From Candidatus Bathyarchaeota archaeon (GTDB taxonomy: Archaea; Thermoproteota; Bathyarchaeia; TCS64): a stretch of DNA of 14,581 nt. The DNA is taken from contig JAPKYO010000015.1 of NCBI GenBank assembly GCA_026394265.1, positions 1-14,581 of the forward strand, in the 5' to 3' direction. Both the position numbers and the translations under genes were made by a program. This document shows positions 7,620 to 14,026 of the stretch, one piece after another. How positions within the stretch are numbered: position 1 is the first letter of the stretch; every line of letters starts with the position of its first letter. The notes under the pieces are model-generated. The model was not told where the DNA came from. It searched no databases and worked only from the letters and a program-made list of their open reading frames with translations.

Positions 7620-8768
7620 CTATCTTATCGAAATTATCCTGTCTGCTAATCTCTCGAATTTCGAGGCTTCAGTTGGGTCCTCGTGTGTCTCGGGGTAATA
7701 GAAACAGAGTAGCGAGACGTTGCTCCCCTTTATCTGGGGGATCTTTGAGATGGCGAACGAGTAGACCCTTCTCCAGCCGTGAGTGTGTATTAGATTCGAG
7801 ATCGAGTACACGATTATCTCGCAACTGATCTTCCTCTCGTTAGAGTAGTTGACGATGTCCGTGAATAGAAGGTCAAGTTGGTTGAGATCATCGTTGATGG
7901 TCATTACGTGTTGTTCGAAGGTCTTCGGTGCTCCGCGATTTCCCGTTACCATCCTCACTAGGTAGATGTTATCCTCTTCCATCCCCGCGATCTTCATGTC
8001 TGTTGGTGATATGAGGTCGTAAGTTGAGACGAGGATGCTCCTAACGCCGCGTCTGGCGTTGTCATTCACTCTCTCCACGATCCACTTGATCTCATTTTGC
8101 TTCTGCCCCCTCGTGGAGGTAACGAGTAAACAACTATCGTATTTGTGCCCGTTGCTGTAGTTCGTCGGCATCCCGATGATCAAGAACCTCTTGAGGTCGT
8201 CTACAAGGAATGAGAAATGAGGCGTGGTCATCCCGTAGAATATGACTATTTTTGCGAAGATTGCCATTACCTCGACGTAACCGGCATTCATCCAGTTGAA
8301 AGCCAGAGCCAAGTTTACGAATAGTAGAATCATCCAGCCGACTATGAGTAGATCGAGGTCGACTGGGTGCCTGTTCTTGATGATCAGAAGACCGATTCCG
8401 ACTAGAAGATAGGGTATGATGGAGATCAACCAACCGAATGTATCGGGTACTGATGTGATGGAAACAATGATTATGGCAATCGGGATTGAGGCGGAGAGTA
8501 TCAGCATCGTTTTCACTCTGTTGATGAGCCTGCCGATTCCGACAAGTATCAGAGTGAAGCCCGCCGTGAGCAGTATGAATGGGGCTATTTCGCCTTCGGG
8601 GAGGAAGGTCCTCACTAGGATGTTGGCACCATAGAAGAAGTAGCCGAGGCTCCAGAGTAGATAGAAGTCCTTTCTGCCTTTTTTATAGATGTTAAACAGC
8701 AAAATCGCTAAAGCTATAGTTACAAATGCGTTTGCGAACCTAGGCGCGATCTCCCCGAAATCTAACAA
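7620..8768 (-). CDS. Seven-TM membrane protein with degenerate RecA/KaiC-like cytosolic domain
   Basis: Unrecognised protein of 382 residues, probably a membrane sensor or scaffold. Hydrophobic segments at about 11-28, 35-53, 61-83, 87-106, 111-130, 137-158 and 164-181 indicate seven helices, placing the C-terminus in the cytosol if the N-terminus is outside. Residues 205-382 follow the order of elements of a KaiC-like fold: CLLVTSTRGQ (213-222) where Walker A would be, SILVSTYD (244-251), EIIVYSISNLI (317-327) in the Walker B position with no Asp, and FERLADRIISI (371-381) like the usual 'laDgvi.L' strand. Both ATP-binding motifs are therefore missing. DUF835-type domains of archaeal signalling proteins are a possible relative. 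The start is TTG 8768: a TAA lies in frame three codons upstream, and no ATG or GTG precedes the first helix. The GH3-like gene follows in the same operon. Confidence 0.75.
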   Translation of the reverse strand: MLDFGEIAPRFANAFVTIALAILLFNIYKKGRKDFYLLWSLGYFFYGANILVRTFLPEGEIAPFILLTAGFTLILVGIGRLINRVKTMLILSASIPIAIIIVSITSVPDTFGWLISIIPYLLVGIGLLIIKNRHPVDLDLLIVGWMILLFVNLALAFNWMNAGYVEVMAIFAKIVIFYGMTTPHFSFLVDDLKRFLIIGMPTNYSNGHKYDSCLLVTSTRGQKQNEIKWIVERVNDNARRGVRSILVSTYDLISPTDMKIAGMEEDNIYLVRMVTGNRGAPKTFEQHVMTINDDLNQLDLLFTDIVNYSNERKISCEIIVYSISNLIHTHGWRRVYSFAISKIPQIKGSNVSLLCFYYPETHEDPTEASKFERLADRIISIR

Positions 8769-8790
8769 GAGCGGTTATAGAACTGCACGA

Positions 8791-8823
8791 TTATTCTAAT
8801 AAAATTTTAATTGTTAACTTCAT
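8791..8823 (-). CDS. Possible 10-codon leader peptide with an ideal ribosome-binding site
   Basis: On the minus strand GGAGG (8835-8831) lies 7 nt before an ATG at 8823, followed by the 10-codon frame MKLTIKILLE and a TAA. It ends 22 nt before the TTG start of the 7-TM gene and is in a different frame. If transcription starts from a TATA-like element near 8893-8900, this peptide would be translated upstream of a gene that itself has a weak start and no GGAGG site. Reading is uncertain, since a nearer TATA (8797-8804) would exclude it from the message. Confidence 0.25.
   Translation of the reverse strand: MKLTIKILLE
8797..8804 (-). promoter_or_regulatory. TATA-like box, proximal, for the 7-TM/GH3-like operon
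   Basis: Plus-strand TAATAAAA reads TTTTATTA on the minus strand, centred near 8800. A start about 26 nt on falls near 8774, giving a leader of only about 6 nt before the TTG at 8768. This would explain the lack of a ribosome-binding site directly before that TTG. Confidence 0.4.
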
Positions 8824-8891
8824 TTGATCTCCTCCTTGGTCTCTTCTCCCGAGGAACTGTCTGCCGTGGGGTCTTGTGAGATTCAATAAAT

Positions 8892-8900
8892 GTATTTAAG
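8892..8900 (+). promoter_or_regulatory. TATA-like box for aIF2-gamma (possibly bidirectional)
   Basis: GTATTTAAG centred near 8896 predicts transcription start near 8922 and a leader of about 22 nt. Read leftward the same box is CTTAAATAC and would start a message near 8870, including the 10-codon frame upstream of the 7-TM gene. The 175-nt intergenic region 8769-8943 otherwise shows no RNA gene that I can recognise. Confidence 0.45.
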
Positions 8901-8930
8901 AGGGGGTGGATCACTGTTTGAGTTCAGCAC

Positions 8931-8946
8931 GGGGGAATAAGTCATA
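8931..8946 (+). promoter_or_regulatory. Ribosome-binding site followed by an AUA start codon
   Basis: GGGGG at 8931-8935 can pair with the CCUCC of archaeal 16S rRNA, with one G-U pair in the middle. It is 8 nt before ATA at 8944-8946. A TAA at 8938-8940 lies in frame two codons upstream of the ATA, so no start farther upstream is possible without a frameshift. The spacing decides the start of aIF2-gamma in favour of the ATA. Confidence 0.6.
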
Positions 8947-10182
8947 CCTAAGCTTTCAAAGCAGCCCGAAGTAAACATTGGCACAATCGGCCACGTTGAC
9001 CACGGCAAGACGACGCTCGTCCAGGCCATCACTGGTCAATGGGCCTCCAAGCACAGCGAGGAGCTAAAGAGAGGCATCACGATAAAGCTCGGCTACGCCG
9101 ACTTCGCCATCTACAAGTGTCCCGATTGCGACGAGCCGAAGTGCTACTGTACCTCCCCGGAGTGTGTGGGCTGTGGTAAAAAGGCGGAGTTCCAACGTGC
9201 CATCAGTTTCGTGGACGCCCCCGGCCACGAGATACTGATGGCGACGATGCTCTCCGGCGCCGCCGTCATGGATGGTGCGATCCTAGTCATTGCCGCGAAC
9301 GAAAAGTGTCCGCAGCCCCAGACGCGTGAGCACCTCGCTGCCATCGACACCCTCGGGTTGAAGAACCTCATCATCGTCCAGAACAAGATCGACCTCGTGA
9401 AACGGGACGACGCTATAAAGAGCTATAACGACATCGTAAAATTCATCGAGGGCACGGTCGCCCAGGATGCACCTATTATTCCCGTCTCAGCCCAACATCA
9501 ACTCAACATCGACATGCTCCTGCAGGCCATGCAGGAGTACCTGCCGACTCCGAAGAGGGACCCAAAGAAGCCGGGTCGTATGCACATAGTCAGGAGCTTC
9601 GACGTCAACAACCCCGGGACATTCATCGAAGACCTCAACGGAGGCGTCCTCGGTGGCAGCATCTACCAGGGCAGCTTCAAGGTGGGGGATGAGGTCGAGA
9701 TAAAGCCGGGTCTCCCAACTAGGGACAAGAACAAGCTGAAGATGAGGGAACTGGTGACGGAGATAACGAGCCTTCACATCGGAGGTACGACCGTCGAGGA
9801 GGCGATTCCCGGTGGCCTCGTCGGCGTCGGCACCCTCCTCGATCCCAGTCTGAGCAAGAGCGACGGCCTAGTGGGAAGCATGCTGGGCAAGCCAGGGACG
9901 CTACCCCCCGTCAGGGACGAGCTGTCTATGAAGGTCAAGCTCTTCGGCAGCGTCGTCGGCAGCAAGGAACAGGAGAAGGTTGCGGTTATCGCTAAGGGGG
10001 AGAAGCTTCTCCTTAACATCGGTACAGCGAAGACGATGGCCGACGTCACCGCCGTCAAGAAGGACTACCTCGAGGCAAAGCTTACCATCCCGATCTGCGG
10101 CGAGGAGACCGACAGGGTGGCGCTGAGCCGAAGGATAGATGGGCGCTGGCGCCTCATTGGAGCCGGAGCCCTGACGAACTGA
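8944..10182 (+). CDS. eif2g: Translation initiation factor aIF2, gamma subunit (GTPase), apparent AUA start
   Basis: Core GTPase of heterotrimeric aIF2, which carries initiator Met-tRNA to the small ribosomal subunit. Read from ATA 8944 it has 412 residues, the usual length. It opens (M)PKLSKQPEVNIGTIGHVDHGKTTL, with the P-loop GHVDHGKT at 16-23. Switch I lies in HSEELKRGITIKLGYAD. A zinc knuckle has C59/C62 and C74/C77, with C67 and C69 between them. DAPGHE (91-96), NKID (147-150) and SAQ (182-184) complete the G domain. Two beta-barrels follow, ending RWRLIGAGAL. The first conventional start, GTG 9166, would remove the P-loop, switch I and three zinc-knuckle cysteines, so it cannot be right. 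The AUA could be genuine or a sequence error for AUG. The stop overlaps the PIN gene's ATG (TGATG). The zinc knuckle resembles that of Sulfolobus. Confidence 0.93.
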   Translation: MPKLSKQPEVNIGTIGHVDHGKTTLVQAITGQWASKHSEELKRGITIKLGYADFAIYKCPDCDEPKCYCTSPECVGCGKKAEFQRAISFVDAPGHEILMATMLSGAAVMDGAILVIAANEKCPQPQTREHLAAIDTLGLKNLIIVQNKIDLVKRDDAIKSYNDIVKFIEGTVAQDAPIIPVSAQHQLNIDMLLQAMQEYLPTPKRDPKKPGRMHIVRSFDVNNPGTFIEDLNGGVLGGSIYQGSFKVGDEVEIKPGLPTRDKNKLKMRELVTEITSLHIGGTTVEEAIPGGLVGVGTLLDPSLSKSDGLVGSMLGKPGTLPPVRDELSMKVKLFGSVVGSKEQEKVAVIAKGEKLLLNIGTAKTMADVTAVKKDYLEAKLTIPICGEETDRVALSRRIDGRWRLIGAGALTN

Positions 10183-10592
10183 TGACCCCCCGGAAGCAGA
10201 TCCGTGTCCTTTTGGACACGAACTTTCTGATGCTGCCTGTCCGGTTTGGCGTCGACATAAAGTCGGAGATTGGCCGCATCGTCGAGGCCTCTTTCATACT
10301 GACTACGACGCCCGCCGTCGTCGATGAATTGAAGTGGCTTAAAACTCAGGTGAAACCCTCCGAGGTCAAGGAAATAGACTTCGCCCTCAACTTGGCTGAG
10401 CCGCTTGAAAAGGTCGACGACGTTTCAGGGTCTGTGGAGGATGTTGATGACCAGTTACTCCGCCTCGCCGAAGGGGATGGCTACGTCGTCGCTACAACCG
10501 ATGCTGGGCTTAGGAGGAGGCTGAGAGGCCGAGGGCTTCCCGTCATCTTCCTGAGGCAGAGCCGCTATCTCGCAATCGACGGCATAATCTAG
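10182..10592 (+). CDS. PIN-domain nuclease, archaeal Fcf1/Utp24-like
   Basis: Probable Mg2+-dependent endoribonuclease; archaeal proteins in this position, beside aIF2-gamma, are thought to act in rRNA processing, by analogy with Fcf1/Utp24. The 136-residue product has the acidic residues expected of a PIN active site: D12 in LLDTNFLML, E49 in VVDELKWL, D89 in VEDVDDQLL, and D107 in VATTDAGLRRRLR. The strand VIFLRQ (121-126) after the last site is typical of this subgroup. The ATG overlaps the aIF2-gamma stop by one base (TGATG), so translation is likely coupled. This is the whole domain with no partner antitoxin nearby, which argues against a VapC toxin. Precise substrate is unknown. Confidence 0.85.
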   Translation: MTPRKQIRVLLDTNFLMLPVRFGVDIKSEIGRIVEASFILTTTPAVVDELKWLKTQVKPSEVKEIDFALNLAEPLEKVDDVSGSVEDVDDQLLRLAEGDGYVVATTDAGLRRRLRGRGLPVIFLRQSRYLAIDGII

Positions 10593-10618
10593 GAATTGTG
10601 TCCTAAATAGACCATCTG

Positions 10619-10629
10619 GCTTTTTATAC
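10619..10629 (+). promoter_or_regulatory. TATA-like box for hppA
   Basis: GCTTTTTATAC centred near 10625 predicts transcription start near 10651, that is, within or beside the 18-bp palindrome at 10649-10666 and about 32 nt ahead of the TTG start. Confidence 0.5.
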
Positions 10630-10648
10630 AAAAAGCCGATTATTCCTT

Positions 10649-10666
10649 GCGGTCTCAAGAGACCGC
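10649..10666. promoter_or_regulatory. 18-bp palindrome in the hppA leader
   Basis: GCGGTCTC (10649-10656) and GAGACCGC (10659-10666) are perfect inverted copies with AA between. As DNA this could be an operator over the transcription start; as RNA it could form a hairpin ending 4 nt before the GGAGG site at 10671-10675. No regulator can be named. Confidence 0.5.
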
Positions 10667-10682
10667 TATTGGAGGAATATGT

Positions 10683-12740
10683 TTGGTTTTCGAGAACGTT
10701 TGGTTGATCGCGCCCATCGTGGCGATTCTATCGATACTCACTGGTATCATCATACTCCGGTGGGTGAAATCTCAGGACCCTGGGAGTGAGAGGACTCGCT
10801 TCATAGGCGGTGCGATCAAGGAGGGCAGCAAGGCCTTCCTTAACCGGATGTATCGCACGCTCGCCGTATTCGTAGTTGTAATGGCGCTTGTGCTATTCGT
10901 CTTCCTACCCCACCCCATCTGGCTCACCAGCAACCCCATGAACAACGTGATGCTCGCTGCAGCATATATATTCGGATCAATATGTTCGGCGATAGCGGGC
11001 TTCGTGGGCATGGATGTCGCCACAGATAGCAACATGCGGAGCGCGACTGCTGCACAGAAGGGCATCTCCAAGGCGTTCCAGGTCAGTTACCGCGGTGGAG
11101 CCGTCATGGGCCTCGCCGTCGTCGGCCTTGCCCTCGCCGGTGTTAGCGTCGTCTACTTCATCACGAGGGACCCCACGTTCATCGTCGGATTTAGCTTCGG
11201 TGCCAGCGCCATGGCGTTGTTCGCCAAGGCCGGTGGAGGCATCTTCACAAAGACCGCGGACATAGCGGCTGACCTCGTAGGCAAGGTCGAGATGGGCCTC
11301 GAGGAGGATGACCCCCGCAACCCCGCGGTCATCGCCGACAACGTCGGAGACAACGTCGGGGACTGCGCGGGCATGGGCGCCGATCTCTTCGACAGCTACG
11401 TCGCCAGCCTCATGGCTGTGATGCTCCTCGGAGTCGTCATCGGCGGCTACTACATCGAGCTTCCACTCGTCTTCGCAGGGATAGGTGTCCTCACATCAAT
11501 CATCGGCGTCTTCCTCGTTAACGTGAAGGAGGGTCAGGAGCCCGGCCCGGTCCTTAACAACGGGACCTACACGGCGACGTTCATCTACCTTGTCCTCAGC
11601 GGCATCGCCACCTACCTCCTCGGGTACGAGTGGAGGATCTGGGGCGCCGCCGCCTGTGGCCTCATCGTCGGGGTAGTGATTGGCCTCACCACCGACTTCT
11701 TCACAAGCGGTGACAAGGGCCCCACGCAGAAGACCGCTGAGGCGAGTCAGACTGGCCCAGCCGTCACCATAATCACTGGGTTCAGTTACGGCCTCCTGAG
11801 CGTCCTCCCGCCGCTCGTAGGCATCGGCATAGGCTCATGGCTCGCCTACGCCCTCTGCGAGGGGATAGGTCCCGGATATGGTGTCTACGGCGTCGGAATC
11901 GCGGCCTTCGGCATGCTCAGCATCGTAGGCATGGTCATCGCCAGCGACAGCTTCGGACCAATCGGCGACAACGCCAAGGGCATCGCGGAGATGAGCGGCA
12001 TGAAGTCGGAGACAGTTGCCATACTCGACAAGCTGGACGCAGCCGGTAACACGAGCAAGGCGATCACCAAGGGCTTCGCTATAGGCGCAGCCGGCCTTAC
12101 CGTCATCAGTATCCTCGCCGCGTACAAGGAGGTTGCAGAAGCCCAACTCGGGCGCCCGGTAACCTTCGATCTCATGAACCCAGTTGTCATGGCGGGCGCC
12201 TTCATCGGCGTCGCAATGCCCCCGATCTTCAGTGCCCTGCTCATGCTCGGTGTGGGCAGGAACGCCCAGAGGATGATCGAGGAGGTACGCCGCCAGTTCC
12301 GCGAGATCCCCGGCCTCCGCGAGGCGAAGCCCGGAGTCAACCCCGACTACGCCAAGTGCGTCGACATCGCAACCATCGGCGCCATCAAGGAGTTGCTCCC
12401 CGCTACGGTGATCATCATAGTGGCGACCCTCGCGGTGGGCTTCGTCTTCGGCGTACAGGGCCTCGGCGGGTACCTCGCAGGCTCAATCTTCAGCGGCCTC
12501 GTCTTCGCGCTCCTCATGAGCAACGCGGGCGGCCTATGGGACAACGCCAAGAAGTACATCGAAGCGGGCAACCTAGGCGGGAAGCACAGCGACGCTCACA
12601 AGGCGGCTGTAATAGGTGATACCGTCGGCGATCCCTTCAAGGACACCGCCGGTCCGAGCCTGAACACGATGGTGACGGTCATCGGGCTCGTCGCGAACAT
12701 CTTCCTGCCCCTGTTCCTCCTCTACGCCTTCATCCGTTAG
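10683..12740 (+). CDS. hppA: Membrane-bound proton-pumping pyrophosphatase, K+-independent type
   Basis: Integral membrane pump, with about 16 helices in this family, that hydrolyses pyrophosphate and moves ions across the membrane. With TTG 10683 as start it has 685 residues. The substrate-binding motifs are intact: [20 protein letters not shown] from residue 184, [20 protein letters not shown] with D219, D223 and D227, and [17 protein letters not shown] near 645. [10 protein letters not shown] (455-464) has Lys at 459, where K+-dependent enzymes have Ala, so this should be a K+-independent, H+-pumping enzyme (established family rule). GGAGG at 10671-10675 is 7 nt before the TTG but only 3 nt before an out-of-frame ATG at 10679. 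A TTG at 10647 would add 12 residues but lies at the predicted transcription start. It may use pyrophosphate released by biosynthesis. Confidence 0.95.
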   Translation: MVFENVWLIAPIVAILSILTGIIILRWVKSQDPGSERTRFIGGAIKEGSKAFLNRMYRTLAVFVVVMALVLFVFLPHPIWLTSNPMNNVMLAAAYIFGSICSAIAGFVGMDVATDSNMRSATAAQKGISKAFQVSYRGGAVMGLAVVGLALAGVSVVYFITRDPTFIVGFSFGASAMALFAKAGGGIFTKTADIAADLVGKVEMGLEEDDPRNPAVIADNVGDNVGDCAGMGADLFDSYVASLMAVMLLGVVIGGYYIELPLVFAGIGVLTSIIGVFLVNVKEGQEPGPVLNNGTYTATFIYLVLSGIATYLLGYEWRIWGAAACGLIVGVVIGLTTDFFTSGDKGPTQKTAEASQTGPAVTIITGFSYGLLSVLPPLVGIGIGSWLAYALCEGIGPGYGVYGVGIAAFGMLSIVGMVIASDSFGPIGDNAKGIAEMSGMKSETVAILDKLDAAGNTSKAITKGFAIGAAGLTVISILAAYKEVAEAQLGRPVTFDLMNPVVMAGAFIGVAMPPIFSALLMLGVGRNAQRMIEEVRRQFREIPGLREAKPGVNPDYAKCVDIATIGAIKELLPATVIIIVATLAVGFVFGVQGLGGYLAGSIFSGLVFALLMSNAGGLWDNAKKYIEAGNLGGKHSDAHKAAVIGDTVGDPFKDTAGPSLNTMVTVIGLVANIFLPLFLLYAFIR

Positions 12741-12744
12741 GCTA

Positions 12745-12766
12745 GGGGAGAACCCCATTACATTTA
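12745..12766 (+). terminator. Weak hairpin and T-rich end after hppA
   Basis: GGGG (12745-12748) and CCCC (12753-12756) flank AGAA, then ATTACATTTATT. The stem is only 4 bp, so this is a weak candidate; the T-rich part also overlaps the next promoter. Confidence 0.25.
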
Positions 12767-12768
12767 TT
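12758..12768 (+). promoter_or_regulatory. TATA-like box for eL15
   Basis: TTACATTTATT contains a TTTATT core centred near 12765, giving a predicted start near 12790 and a leader of about 22 nt with AGGAG at 12799-12803, 9 nt before the ATG at 12813. Confidence 0.4.
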
Positions 12769-12812
12769 AGACCGTGGCAGCCTTCTACGTCTTCGCATAG
12801 GAGAATCCGTCA

Positions 12813-13265
12813 ATGTACCGGCACCTCGAAGAGGCTTGGAAACGTCCGGCGAAGAGCTACGTGCAGGATCTCATGCGCCAGCGCGTCGTCGCTTGGAGGC
12901 GGCAGCCCGCCGTCAACAGGGTCGATAAGCCGACGCGTCTAGACCGCGCCCACAGGCTTGGCTACAAGGCCAAGAAGGGCATAGTGGTGGTACGCGTACG
13001 CGTCCGCCGCGGTGGCGCACACAAGCTCAGAGCCATCCTCGGCCGCAGGCCGAAGAAGATGGGTGTGACGAAGTTCACCCCCGCGAAGAGCATACAGCTC
13101 ATAGCTGAGCAGCGCGCTTCAAAGAAGTTCATCAACCTTGAAGTGCTGAACAGCTACTGGGTCTGGCAGGATGGTGTGAACAAGTGGTACGAGGTCATAA
13201 TGGTTGACCCCGCGAGCCCACACATCAAGGCCGATAAGAACCTAAACTGGGTCTGCAGAAAGTAG
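12813..13265 (+). CDS. rpl15e: 50S ribosomal protein eL15, short form
   Basis: Large-subunit ribosomal protein of archaea and eukaryotes. The 150-residue product matches the family from its start (MYRHLEEAWKRP) through RLDRAHRLGYKAKKGIVVVRVRVRRGG, the KFTPAKSIQLIAEQRASKKF region, and LEVLNSYWVWQDGVNKWYEVIMVDP. It then stops after NLNWVCRK. Archaeal and eukaryotic eL15 usually go on for 30-45 residues, with a basic tail built around 'RGLTSAGRK'. That tail is absent, and none of the three plus-strand frames between the stop and the next gene encodes it. A strong terminator starts 8 nt after the stop. So the short form looks real, not a frameshift. AGGAG lies 9 nt before the ATG. Confidence 0.93.
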   Translation: MYRHLEEAWKRPAKSYVQDLMRQRVVAWRRQPAVNRVDKPTRLDRAHRLGYKAKKGIVVVRVRVRRGGAHKLRAILGRRPKKMGVTKFTPAKSIQLIAEQRASKKFINLEVLNSYWVWQDGVNKWYEVIMVDPASPHIKADKNLNWVCRK

Positions 13266-13272
13266 AACCCTC

Positions 13273-13297
13273 GGGGCTTAAGCCCCAATCAATTTTT
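13273..13297 (+). terminator. Hairpin and T-run terminator after eL15
   Basis: GGGGCTTAAGCCCC (13273-13286) is a perfect 14-bp palindrome followed by AATCAA and five T (13293-13297). It lies in the 32-nt gap between the convergent eL15 and glycosyltransferase genes, so it likely ends the eL15 transcript and may limit opposing transcription. Confidence 0.7.
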
Positions 13298-14026
13298 CTA
13301 GTTATAATCCTGCTTGGCGTAGTCGCCCTTCGTGGGCTTCTTGCCGAGGAGTATGACGTTGAAGTCGTTCTTCAGAATCATCCACGTGTACTTGGCTAGG
13401 CCGAGCTTCTGGATGCGGCGGATGGAGTAGTCGACCTGTATGCGGTTGTTCATCGCCATCTTGCCGTGCACGCCTAGCCTCTTAGCGATCTCGACGTCGT
13501 CGCTGTACGCGAGGTCGCTGTAGCCGTTTATCTGGATGAATGCGTCGCGGCGGAACGCCGTGTTGGCGCCGCAGAGGTGGTAGTATCCTATCTTTGAGCC
13601 CGCCCAGCGGAGGCCGTTTGCCACCTTGAAGGCGTACCTGTAGGCACCCGCCTCGAATCGGTGCATCTCCTTCGGGATCATGGGGTCGAGGTAGCCGGTG
13701 ACGGCGACTATCTCCTCGTCGCTGAAGTCGTTTAGTATTGTCTGTAGCCAGTCCTCGTCGGGTTGGCAGTCCGCGTCTGTCGTGGCGATGATGTCCCCGG
13801 TAGCGGCGATGGCGCCGTCGTTTCTGGCGCCGCCGACCCCGTGGCTCACCTGCTGAATAACCCTATCCGCGTACTTCGCCGCGATCTCCGTCGTCCTGTC
13901 CTTGCTGTTGCCGTCGACGACTATGATCTCGTAGGATTCTCGCGGGATGCTCTGCTTCACAAGGGAGTTGAGGCAGCTCTCTATGTTCTTCTCCTCGTTG
14001 TATGTTGGTACGACTACTGTGATCAT
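13298..14026 (-). CDS. Family 2 glycosyltransferase
   Basis: GT-A fold enzyme that moves a sugar from a nucleotide- or lipid-linked donor to an acceptor, probably in cell-surface glycan or N-glycan synthesis. Of 242 residues from ATG 14026, MITVVVPTYNEEKNIE is the standard opening, DGNSKDRT (38-45) contacts the nucleotide, and TTDADCQPD (82-90) holds the metal-binding D84-A-D86. GANTAFRRDAF (153-163) and SDDVEIAKRL (175-184) form the acceptor-side site. A short hydrophobic segment near 213-228 may touch the membrane; there is no clear TM helix. Starting farther upstream at 14095 would only read the neighbour's coding sequence in another frame. Its ATG overlaps the upstream gene's stop (ATGA), so the two are translationally coupled. 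Donor and acceptor are unknown. Confidence 0.92.
   Translation of the reverse strand: MITVVVPTYNEEKNIESCLNSLVKQSIPRESYEIIVVDGNSKDRTTEIAAKYADRVIQQVSHGVGGARNDGAIAATGDIIATTDADCQPDEDWLQTILNDFSDEEIVAVTGYLDPMIPKEMHRFEAGAYRYAFKVANGLRWAGSKIGYYHLCGANTAFRRDAFIQINGYSDLAYSDDVEIAKRLGVHGKMAMNNRIQVDYSIRRIQKLGLAKYTWMILKNDFNVILLGKKPTKGDYAKQDYN

Noticed and set aside
8820..8882. Minus-strand 20-codon open stretch ending GEETKEEIK, like an acidic protein tail
   Set aside because: It has no start codon, is bounded by a stop upstream, and is too short to separate from chance; possibly a remnant.
8906..8974. Short plus-strand frame (GTG 8906) overlapping the aIF2-gamma start
   Set aside because: The GTG lies upstream of the predicted transcription start and has no proper ribosome-binding site.
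9166..10182. aIF2-gamma starting at GTG 9166
   Set aside because: It would lack the P-loop, switch I and half of the zinc knuckle, all of which are encoded intact in the same frame upstream.
10647..10682. hppA starting at TTG 10647
   Set aside because: This codon is at or before the predicted transcription start, inside the palindrome region, and has no ribosome-binding site; TTG 10683 has GGAGG at 7 nt.
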